Of a DNA stretch of 64,000 nucleotides, positions 57,203-64,000 are shown piece by piece. The DNA lies in NCBI GenBank assembly GCA_017431165.1, contig JAFRLO010000040.1, positions 1 to 64,000 on the forward strand, read 5' to 3'. Origin of the DNA: Eggerthellaceae bacterium. GTDB lineage: Bacteria; Actinomycetota; Coriobacteriia; Coriobacteriales; Eggerthellaceae. The notes beneath the pieces are model-generated. The model saw nothing but the letters and a program-made list of their open reading frames with translations, did not search any database and was not told the origin of the DNA. Each line of letters starts with the position of its first letter. Positions within the stretch are counted from its first letter, which is position 1. The position numbers and the translations under genes are program-made.

Positions 57203-58036
57203 TTAGATGCGGGACATTTCAGATAAGGTATTGGAGAACCAGTTGGAATAATTCGGCGGGCAATACTTCTGTGCGGCCCACACGGAAATGGTATATCCAT
57301 AGCCGGATGCCAAGCCGGCAACGTGAGCATTGATGGCATCCTCCCAACAAGAGAAGCTCGAAGAGCCCCAGCCCCACGCGTTATATGGCAAGAAGCAATT
57401 CGAGCCCTTGGAACTCTCGGTATTGGAGATGGCGGGCGACCAGCGGGGATCAACACCGTTCTCCCATGCGGCAGCCGCGAAGGTCACACCCTGACCTGCA
57501 AGAGGCGAGCCGGAAAGGTACGCATCGATGCGCTCTGCCCACTCTTCGATGAACGCAGTCTTGCCGATGCTCCAATCAACGTCGGAAAGTGCGCTTAAGC
57601 CTTCAGCAGCAGATTGCGCCTTCGCCGCTTCGGCTGCGGCAATGCGCTCCTGCTCGGCTATGCGAGCGGCCTCCTCGGCAGCGCGACGCTCGGCTTCCTT
57701 CTTCTCGATAATGGATTGCACGCCATGCGAGATGCTACGTGTAGTACCATACGTCAAAGAGATCGATTCCGAAATGCTCGCTTCCTCGCACTTCTGCTGT
57801 ACGGGACGAGCAAGTACTGCAACTGAAGATGTCGTTGAGACCTGCGCATCACCGATGCCGAACGTGGTGCTTTCGGAACCTGCATGCGCGGAAACGGAAT
57901 TGAACAACAAAAGGCAACCCAGCACTGCTGCCAGGCACACCGCGCATGCGATAGCGACTACCACGCTGACATGCGATTTTGTATGTTCACGCTCTGCCAA
58001 GCTCCCCCGCTTCCTAAAAAAGGAATGGAAACACAT
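57203..58036 (-). CDS. Exported glucosaminidase/lysozyme-like cell-wall protein
   Basis: A 277-aa secreted or N-terminally anchored protein. A membrane segment (about 23-50) is followed by a low-complexity domain and an Ala/Glu-rich coiled coil (about 110-145, KKEAERRAAEEAARIAEQER). The C-terminal domain (about 155-277) contains GQGVTFAAAAWENGVDPRWSPAISNTESS, YNAWGWGSSSF and a WAAQKYCPPNYSNW segment. This resembles glucosaminidase/lysozyme-like hydrolases of actinobacteria with a Glu in the SNTESSKG loop. The coiled coil may span the wall. It precedes trkA by 32 bp. Confidence 0.75.
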   Translation of the reverse strand: MCFHSFFRKRGSLAEREHTKSHVSVVVAIACAVCLAAVLGCLLLFNSVSAHAGSESTTFGIGDAQVSTTSSVAVLARPVQQKCEEASISESISLTYGTTRSISHGVQSIIEKKEAERRAAEEAARIAEQERIAAAEAAKAQSAAEGLSALSDVDWSIGKTAFIEEWAERIDAYLSGSPLAGQGVTFAAAAWENGVDPRWSPAISNTESSKGSNCFLPYNAWGWGSSSFSCWEDAINAHVAGLASGYGYTISVWAAQKYCPPNYSNWFSNTLSEMSRI

Positions 58037-58469
58037 TTAAGCCGCGCATTGCTGCGGCTGACAGCGTGGGAAGTTTAGAGTAGAGATGCTGCCAAAATGG
58101 CTGAAATGTTGGTTCCGCTATTGTAGCGTAGTTGGCGCGCTAAAGGCAAAAAATCCAAAATCTTTTTTACGTTTTTGCAACCTTCCACGAATGATCATCG
58201 TCAAGCGTGACCGTTTACGGACGCATCAGGCACGCCTAGCCGCCCAAAAACCCGGGAAACGGGTTTTCTCCGCCTCTTTTTTTGGTTATCAGGATGCTTT
58301 TAGCCTCCCCGCAGTGCCCAGCCGTCCATGTTAGTGCGCATAGAAACGCCGCTTCATGGAGATTCCGATGGCAAACCGTAGGTTTTACGTGGGAATTGCA
58401 TAGAGTGAGAGCTCCAAAACGCACAAGTATGGCAAGATAAGTTTTTGAAGTGTTGTATCGTTCAGAGGA
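58037..58469. other. 433-bp divergent non-coding region
   Basis: No gene is seen between the divergent cell-wall protein and the FHA cluster. A hairpin AAAACCCG/CGGGTTTT (58247-58254, 58260-58267) is followed by a pyrimidine run ending in TTTTTTT (near 58277). It resembles a plus-strand terminator, possibly of a small RNA or leader. The regulatory elements of both transcripts must lie here; no known riboswitch consensus was recognised. Confidence 0.45.
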
Positions 58470-59300
58470 ATGGGTATGGGACTTTTCTCAAAATTCGAAG
58501 ATAAAATGGAAGACGCGTTCGACAACGCAGCAGAAAAAATGTTCGACGTACCAATATCTCCTGTTCAAATCGCCAAAAAAGCCGAAAAGCAAATGAAGCG
58601 CGAGCGGATGGTCGGTGCGGGGAAGCAATATGCTCCCACCTTGTACACGGTCTTGGTCAATCCCGACGACGATGAGCGCTTCTTCGGCTATTACCCGACG
58701 CTTGCCGGCGAAACCGAAACCTATCTTGCCACCAAAGCGGCAGATGCAGGATTGATCACCGATGGAGCGCCTCTTGTCCGCTTCATCGTCGATAACGATT
58801 TGCGTCGCGGAAAATTCGAGGTCATAGCAGAAATCGTCGCCGCGCCCATCGTCGAGCAGCTTCGCAAGGAAGAATACGAGCGCTACGGAATTCCCCTTCC
58901 CCAAGCAAAAGCCAGTGCAGCGGGACAAGCTCCTGCTCAGCAAAAGCAGCCGTTATGGCAAGGTGAGCCTGCTCCAGCGGCCCCAGTTGGCAAGGCTCCC
59001 ATAGATACATCGCAAGCGCGCTTGATCGACATGGCGACAAACCAAACGTTCCTGCTTTTGGACGACAAGCCTTCCATTACCGTCGGCCGCGACACCACGA
59101 ACGACATCATCGTGAACGACATCAACGCCAGCCGTCAACATGCCGAGCTGCGCCTCGAGCCACAGGGTTTCTGGTCGATTACCGACCTTAAGTCAACCAA
59201 CGGAACCTTCGTGAACGGTTGCGAGATAAGCGCCTGCGCTCTAAGCGACGGCGACAGCATCACCATTGGACTGAGCAACTACGTTTTCCGCTTTGCATAA
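58470..59300 (+). CDS. FhaA-type protein (DUF3662 plus FHA domain)
   Basis: A 276-aa cytoplasmic adaptor. The N-terminal DUF3662 domain (about 1-125) starts GLFSKFEDKMEDAFDNAAEKMF. A Gln/Ala/Pro-rich linker (about 140-180) follows. The C-terminal FHA domain (about 195-276) shows TVGRDTTNDIIVNDINASRQHAEL and TNGTFVNG, the phosphothreonine-binding signature. In Mycobacterium the equivalent FhaA links PknB signalling to MurJ and cell-wall synthesis. It is the first gene of a cluster with FhaB, PP2C phosphatase, SEDS-PBP and PknB. Confidence 0.92.
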   Translation: MGMGLFSKFEDKMEDAFDNAAEKMFDVPISPVQIAKKAEKQMKRERMVGAGKQYAPTLYTVLVNPDDDERFFGYYPTLAGETETYLATKAADAGLITDGAPLVRFIVDNDLRRGKFEVIAEIVAAPIVEQLRKEEYERYGIPLPQAKASAAGQAPAQQKQPLWQGEPAPAAPVGKAPIDTSQARLIDMATNQTFLLLDDKPSITVGRDTTNDIIVNDINASRQHAELRLEPQGFWSITDLKSTNGTFVNGCEISACALSDGDSITIGLSNYVFRFA

Positions 59301-59321
59301 CGAGCACAGAACGGCAAGATA

Positions 59322-59735
59322 ATGATTGATATCGCTCTGCTAATCGGCCGCCTTTTACTCGTCGCCCTTCTCTATCTTTTCCTGTTTGCCATCATGAAAA
59401 CGGGAATTGGCCTCGTTAAAGGCCAGCGTGCGAAAGAGAAGGCGTGGACGATCTCCGTTGAGCAAGGTCCCAAGGAACTGCGCGGCGTCTCCATCGGCGT
59501 CAACGGTCCGGTCATCGTCGGTCGCAGTCCCGGTGCCGACATCGTCATCGCAGCGAGCTATGTTTCCGGCCGTCACGCACGTTTCACGCTCATGGGCCAG
59601 GATTTGTTTGTGGAAGACCTTAACTCCACGAACGGCACGGCAGTCAACGGTCGCCGCATCACCAGTCCTGTCGCTCTTCGCGACCGCGATGTCGTCAACG
59701 TCGGCGACGTCTCGATTCGAGTCAGGTTCGCCTAG
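59322..59735 (+). CDS. FhaB-type membrane-anchored FHA protein
   Basis: A 137-aa protein with one N-terminal membrane helix (about 5-27) and an FHA domain (about 55-135) showing VGRSPGADIVIAASYVSGRHA and NSTNGTAVNGRRI. In actinobacteria FhaB (FipA-like) is phosphorylated by PknA/B and helps division. Its TAG stop shares a base with the GTG start of the phosphatase gene, implying coupling. Confidence 0.93.
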   Translation: MIDIALLIGRLLLVALLYLFLFAIMKTGIGLVKGQRAKEKAWTISVEQGPKELRGVSIGVNGPVIVGRSPGADIVIAASYVSGRHARFTLMGQDLFVEDLNSTNGTAVNGRRITSPVALRDRDVVNVGDVSIRVRFA

Positions 59736-60898
59736 TGACCCAGCATATCGAAAGAACACACTCCTCCAGCAGGATCAGATTCGGAAGCTGCACGCATGTC
59801 GGTTGCGTTCGAGACCACAATGAGGACAGCTTGCTTGCTTCTGCTCCCCTGTTTGCCGTCGCAGACGGCATGGGAGGACACGAAGGCGGCGAAATCGCTT
59901 CCGAAATCGCCATCCAAATGCTTCGCCAGCACGCACCTCGCACACCCGATGCCCAAGCACTCGGTGCAGTCATCGAGGATGCGAACATGGAGATCATCAA
60001 AGCGGCGCAAGACGGGCGCGGGCGAGAAGGCATGGGCACCACCATGACCGCAGCCATTCTCAAAGACACCCGGCTCGTCATCGCCCAAGTAGGGGACTCG
60101 CGTGCATACCTTTTCAGCCAAGGAACGCTCCATAAACTCACACGCGATCACAGTCTGATGGCCGACATGATCGATTCGGGACAAATCACGCCGGAGGAGG
60201 CGCGCATCCACCCCAACCGATCGGTCATCACGCGAGCACTTGGCAGCAGCCTGTATACGCAGCCGGACCTATACGAGCTGAACGTGCAAGACAACGATCG
60301 TTTGCTATTATGCTCCGATGGCTTATCGAGCGTTGTAGAACGATCTGCTATAGAACAGGCGCTCGCCCGCTACGATGACCCGCAGATATGTGCCGAGCAG
60401 CTTATCCAAGAGGCGCTCGATGCAGGAGGTCCCGACAATATCACTGCCATCGTCATAGACATCGGTTCGGACTCCTCACACCATGATCGTGCCCGAAAAA
60501 AGTCCCGGCGTACGGCAATCATCGTATTCCTCGCCTTTATTCTCGTGCTTGCAGGAGCAGGATTCGGCGTATTCGCATGGATCGATAACTCCGCGTACCT
60601 CGCAGATAACGAGGGTAAGGTTGCCATTTACAAGGGCGTGAACGGAGAGTTGTTCGGACATAGATTCGACCATCTCGAACGCGTCACGGCCATTAATACG
60701 CACGATCTCGCCCCCGGCGTTGCCGCGCGTCTCTCTGGCGAAGGCATCAAGGTCAACGGCCTCGATGCAGCTGAGGACCTGGTAGCGACATACGAGAAGG
60801 AGATAGAGAGCAAGAAGAACAACGTGGTCAGTTCGGGAACGCAGACCTCTTCGGAGAATTCTAGCGTTGCATCTTCTGTTGCCGAGGATGCCTCATGA
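59735..60898 (+). CDS. PP2C-family Ser/Thr protein phosphatase
   Basis: A 387-aa phosphatase opposing PknB (PstP role). The metal-binding PP2C core is intact: VRDHNEDS, VADGMGGHEGGEIAS, GDSRAYLFSQG, LLCSDGLSSVV and GGPDNITAIVI. A membrane helix lies at about 258-285 and is followed by an extracellular Ser/Glu-rich tail with a second small domain. Start is GTG at 59735. It overlaps the following SEDS-PBP gene by four bases. Confidence 0.93.
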   Translation: MTQHIERTHSSSRIRFGSCTHVGCVRDHNEDSLLASAPLFAVADGMGGHEGGEIASEIAIQMLRQHAPRTPDAQALGAVIEDANMEIIKAAQDGRGREGMGTTMTAAILKDTRLVIAQVGDSRAYLFSQGTLHKLTRDHSLMADMIDSGQITPEEARIHPNRSVITRALGSSLYTQPDLYELNVQDNDRLLLCSDGLSSVVERSAIEQALARYDDPQICAEQLIQEALDAGGPDNITAIVIDIGSDSSHHDRARKKSRRTAIIVFLAFILVLAGAGFGVFAWIDNSAYLADNEGKVAIYKGVNGELFGHRFDHLERVTAINTHDLAPGVAARLSGEGIKVNGLDAAEDLVATYEKEIESKKNNVVSSGTQTSSENSSVASSVAEDAS

Positions 60899-63657
60899 CA
60901 CGCCGCACCCAGGAACTGCTGCTGCTTTGCGCAGCGGCCCCTATTGTCATCCTCATGTTCGTTATGCTCGCCATAACGCAAGGCGGCGAACTTGGCATTC
61001 GTACGTTCGCTGTCCCTGTGGGGATCTTCGCAGCCTTCGTTTTGGCTCATATATCAATCCGCTATCTCGCTCCCGGAGCCGATCCCGCAATCCTTCCAAT
61101 CGCCTTCGCGCTTTCGGGGATAGGCATTGCCTTCATCACGCGTCTCGCACCCGAGCTAGCAGCACGTCAGGTGCTCTGGTTCTTTGTCAGCGTCATCTGC
61201 ATGATCATCGTCCTTGCTGTCGTACGCAACCTGGATAGGCTCGCATCGTACAAATACACCCTCATGCTCGTCGGTCTCGTGCTTTTGCTCGCACCGATGA
61301 TTCCGTTCCTCGGTCAGGAGATTTACGGAAGCCGCATTTGGATCTCTATCGGTCCTGCCTCATTCCAGCCAGGCGAGGTGGCGAAGATAGCCATTGTGCT
61401 TTTCTTAGCCTCGTATTTATCGCAAAACCGTGAGATGCTTTCAGTGTTCACTTGGAAGGTCGGTCCTCTCCACCTTCCCGACATCCGAACACTGCTCCCC
61501 TTGCTCGTCATGTGGGGCATTTCCATGGTCATCGTCGTCTTCGAGAAAGACCTTGGAAGCGCACTAGTCTTCTTCCTCGTGTTCTTGTCCATGCTCTACA
61601 TCGCTTCGGGAAAGAACTCGTATCTGCTCATCGCATTTGTTCTGGCAACCATCGCGGCCGTCGTTCTGTATTCCTCGTTCTCGCATGTGCAGGTGCGCGT
61701 GCAGACATGGCTCGACCCCTTCGAAGATCCCACGGGAACTGGCTATCAACTCGTCCAAGCGCTCTACAGCATGGCAGATGGGGGCCTTATCGGCGTCGGC
61801 ATCGGAAAAGGGCTCTCGACGCTCATCCCCGTCGTTGAAAGCGACTTCATCTTCGCAGCCATCGCCGAGGAGATGGGTTTGCTGGGTGGCGGTGCCGTTC
61901 TGCTTCTGTACCTATGCTTCGCTATCAGGGGCTATGTCACTGCTTCTCGTGCTCGCACCGATGTTAGCTCGCTTGCCGCAGCCGGCTTGACAACGACGAT
62001 CGTCCTGCAGGCATTCATCATCGTAGGCGGCGTCACGAAACTCATTCCCCTCACGGGCCTGACGCTTCCCTTCGTAAGCCAGGGCGGTTCATCGCTTCTT
62101 GCCGGTTTCATCTCGCTTGCACTGCTCTTGCGCATCGGCGACCAAGCAACAGGCATTGAAACCGAGATGCGCGTTGTCGATGCCTCCTCGCACCCGAATA
62201 GCGTGCTCGGACGCATTTCGCTCGGAAAGCGCCTGACCCGCACCATGATCGTGTTCTCACTTTTGTTCGCTGCCTTGGTCGCCAACTTGACCTACATCAT
62301 GATCATCCGCGCAGACTACTATCAGAACCTTCCCGGCAACAATCACACGCTGATTCATGAGCAAGAAAACGAACGCGGCACTATCTCGACTTATGACGGA
62401 GTAGTGCTCGCACGCAGCGTGATGACCGATTCGGGCATCTATGTTAGGGAGTACCCCTCAGGTGACCTGGCGAGCCACGTAGTTGGATATGCATCCATGC
62501 AGTACGGCACGAGCGGCATTGAAAACGCCTACAACGACGTGCTGAAAGGCAAGGCAAGCTTCGCTAGCTGGGATGACGCAATCGATTCCCTGAGTGGTTC
62601 AGGCACTCCCGGAAACGACGTGACGCTCACCATCAACTCCACCATCCAACAAGCAGCCCAGGATGCCTTAGAAGGCCGCACGGGCGCGTGCATCGTGCTC
62701 GATCCGAACACGGGTGCCACGCTTGCCTTAGCAAGCGGTCCAACATATAACGCAGCAGACGCAACGGATATCCTCGAGAAAAGCACCCACGAGACCGGCT
62801 CCGCCGATTCCTCCTTATTCAACCGTGCAACACAGGCTCTGTACGCCCCTGGTTCGACCTTTAAGATCGTCACGCTTGCGATTGCCTTGGAAAACGACAT
62901 CGCAGCCGAAGACACGTTGTTCGACTCCCCTGGTTCTATGGATATCGGCGGAGCAGAGGTTTCCAACTTCGATTACGTCGGTTACGGCGCGATAACCCTC
63001 GCTGAGGCTACCGAGGTCTCATCTAACACCGTGTACGGACAGCTGGGTGTTGAAATCGGCCGCGAACTGCTTGTGAAAGGCGCTGAGAAATTCCTATTCG
63101 GCACCGACGTCGAATACAATCTGCCCCTCGTGACCTCGCTTATGCCCAGGGCAAGCGAGATGACGCAATGGGAGACAGCATGGGCGGCGGCAGGCATGCC
63201 CGTTGGATCGCATCCGAGCCCAGCAGGTCCTCAGGTAACGGTTCTCGAGATGGCGCTCGTCGGATGTGCTGTTTCCAATAACGGCACTATCATGACACCC
63301 TATCTTGTCGACAGCGTCAGCAACAGTAACGGCGAACCAAGTTACACAGCACAAAGCACCGTGCTCACGCAAGCGATGAGCAGCCAGACAGCGAACCGCG
63401 TGAAAGATGTTCTCCGCGGTGTCGTTGAGCATGGAACGGGCTATGCCGCGCAAATCGACGGTGCTGACGTATTCGGCAAGACCGGTACTGCGGAGAAGGA
63501 CGATGGCAACGAAAACGTCTGGTTCGTGGGAACCGCAAGCGTTGACGGCCATAGCATCACGATTGCCATCGTCATTGAAGATGGAGAAAGCGGAGAGGCT
63601 GCCGAAAAGGCAGAAAAAGTATTAAGAACGGCACTTGAGGTGCAAGGATTGCTCTAA
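60895..63657 (+). CDS. SEDS glycosyltransferase fused to a class B penicillin-binding protein
   Basis: A 920-aa single chain that joins a RodA/FtsW polymerase to its transpeptidase partner. Residues about 1-430 have multiple membrane helices with SEDS features (GQEIYGSRIWISIGPASFQPGE, and ESDFIFAAIAEEMG with Asp317). After a further membrane helix (about 445-465), the PBP part shows SxxK (Ser654-Lys657 in PGSTFK), SxN (Ser709-Asn711) and KTG (862-864). In Mycobacterium rodA and pbpA are separate adjacent genes. The long PBP dimerisation domain is short here. The next gene is pknB. Confidence 0.94.
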   Translation: MTRRTQELLLLCAAAPIVILMFVMLAITQGGELGIRTFAVPVGIFAAFVLAHISIRYLAPGADPAILPIAFALSGIGIAFITRLAPELAARQVLWFFVSVICMIIVLAVVRNLDRLASYKYTLMLVGLVLLLAPMIPFLGQEIYGSRIWISIGPASFQPGEVAKIAIVLFLASYLSQNREMLSVFTWKVGPLHLPDIRTLLPLLVMWGISMVIVVFEKDLGSALVFFLVFLSMLYIASGKNSYLLIAFVLATIAAVVLYSSFSHVQVRVQTWLDPFEDPTGTGYQLVQALYSMADGGLIGVGIGKGLSTLIPVVESDFIFAAIAEEMGLLGGGAVLLLYLCFAIRGYVTASRARTDVSSLAAAGLTTTIVLQAFIIVGGVTKLIPLTGLTLPFVSQGGSSLLAGFISLALLLRIGDQATGIETEMRVVDASSHPNSVLGRISLGKRLTRTMIVFSLLFAALVANLTYIMIIRADYYQNLPGNNHTLIHEQENERGTISTYDGVVLARSVMTDSGIYVREYPSGDLASHVVGYASMQYGTSGIENAYNDVLKGKASFASWDDAIDSLSGSGTPGNDVTLTINSTIQQAAQDALEGRTGACIVLDPNTGATLALASGPTYNAADATDILEKSTHETGSADSSLFNRATQALYAPGSTFKIVTLAIALENDIAAEDTLFDSPGSMDIGGAEVSNFDYVGYGAITLAEATEVSSNTVYGQLGVEIGRELLVKGAEKFLFGTDVEYNLPLVTSLMPRASEMTQWETAWAAAGMPVGSHPSPAGPQVTVLEMALVGCAVSNNGTIMTPYLVDSVSNSNGEPSYTAQSTVLTQAMSSQTANRVKDVLRGVVEHGTGYAAQIDGADVFGKTGTAEKDDGNENVWFVGTASVDGHSITIAIVIEDGESGEAAEKAEKVLRTALEVQGLL

Positions 63658-63723
63658 AAGGAGTATCCTGTAAAATGTATGCGCGCCATGCGCGTAGTAC
63701 AGCATGGTGTATAAGGAGAGAGC

Positions 63724-64000
63724 GTGAACGATTCAATGATCGGCAAGTTGATTGCCAGTCGCTATCAGATAACCGAAAGGCTCGGCATCGGCGGAATGGC
63801 CGAGGTCTTCAAAGCTCAGGATATCGTTTTGGGTCGCACCGTCGCTCTCAAGATCATGCTTCCCCAATACGCCGCCGATCCCGAATTCACGCAGCGCTTC
63901 CGTCAAGAGGCTGCATCCGCTGCCAACTTGCAGAATCCCTACATCGTCAACATCTACGACTGGGGCCAAGATGACGGTACGTATTTCATCGTCATGGAAT
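63724..64000 (+). CDS. Ser/Thr protein kinase, PknB type (N-terminal part, cut by window edge)
   Basis: Begins GTG at 63724 after an AAGGAG site; about 92 residues are visible. Kinase subdomain I ERLGIGGMAEVFKAQD, the ATP-binding Lys in VALKIM, and the IVNIYDWGQDDGTYFIVME segment are typical of actinobacterial Hanks-type kinases. Position after FHA, PP2C and SEDS-PBP genes matches the conserved pknB cluster that controls growth and division. Any PASTA repeats would lie beyond the window. Confidence 0.95.
   Translation, partial: MNDSMIGKLIASRYQITERLGIGGMAEVFKAQDIVLGRTVALKIMLPQYAADPEFTQRFRQEAASAANLQNPYIVNIYDWGQDDGTYFIVME

Noticed and set aside
58037-58469. c-di-AMP (ydaO-type) riboswitch before the cell-wall hydrolase-like gene
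   Set aside because: Such riboswitches often precede wall hydrolases in actinobacteria, but the conserved core sequences could not be found on either strand.

Overview
The window looks like a chromosomal segment of an anaerobic, mid-GC actinobacterium of the class Coriobacteriia, probably Eggerthellaceae. This is inferred from gene content and protein style: HypC/D/E/F with NikR, indolepyruvate:ferredoxin oxidoreductase, a soluble fumarate-reductase-like flavoprotein, an FhaA/FhaB/PstP/SEDS-PBP/PknB division cluster, and barnase/barstar. No rRNA gene, intact mobile element, integrase or CRISPR array is visible.

Layout. 1-25.8 kb is almost entirely on the minus strand. It holds the start of an amino-acid-binding lipoprotein, an LCP cell-wall ligase, a phenylacetate-CoA-ligase-like enzyme, a barstar/lipoprotein-barnase pair, iorB-iorA and purE. 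Next come three linked genes: a MoxR-type AAA+ ATPase fused to an ArsM-like methyltransferase, a VWA protein and an intracellular leucine-rich-repeat protein. Then hypD-hypC-hypF, pgi, a LytTR/LytS-type two-component pair, a TauE permease, rsgA, an OB-like secreted protein, trkH and a probable leaderless 47-residue membrane microprotein. 26-38.3 kb is mostly plus strand: a fused MurT-GatD whose glutaminase cysteine is replaced, tRNA-Leu, a lipoprotein, sstT behind a terminator-containing leader, a CDF metal transporter (minus), tRNA-Ile, tRNA-Ala with a partial downstream duplicate enclosing a DUF2284-type gene, a CruF-like carotenoid protein, a HTH/zinc-ribbon regulator, a radical SAM/SPASM maturase and birA. 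bioY converges on birA behind a BirA-box palindrome.

39-50.4 kb holds four tRNA-Ser genes covering all serine anticodon classes, ispE, tadA, mtnA with a class II aldolase, a Nudix hydrolase, a winged-helix regulator divergent from a PrsA-like foldase, typA and murB. 50.4-51.1 kb is a long non-coding block with ordered repeats (10-bp and 21-bp periodicities) ahead of a 58-residue two-helix membrane protein. 51.2-58 kb carries an esterase, a flavoprotein with a ferredoxin, an 84-aa protein-nikR-hypE operon, trkA and a secreted glucosaminidase-like protein. 58.5-64 kb is the plus-strand FHA/PP2C/SEDS-PBP/PknB cluster, cut by the window end.

How it fits together. Nickel-hydrogenase maturation is split over two loci (hypFCD and nikR-hypE). 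Potassium uptake is also split (trkH and trkA). Peptidoglycan work recurs throughout (LCP, MurT-GatD, MurB, SEDS-PBP fusion, FHA/PknB/PstP control). MtnA plus a class II aldolase may salvage the 5-deoxypentose by-products of radical SAM enzymes. The strongest candidates for undescribed biology are the LRR/VWA/AAA-methyltransferase operon, the cysteine-less GatD half of the MurT-GatD fusion, and the repeat array in front of the 58-aa membrane protein.
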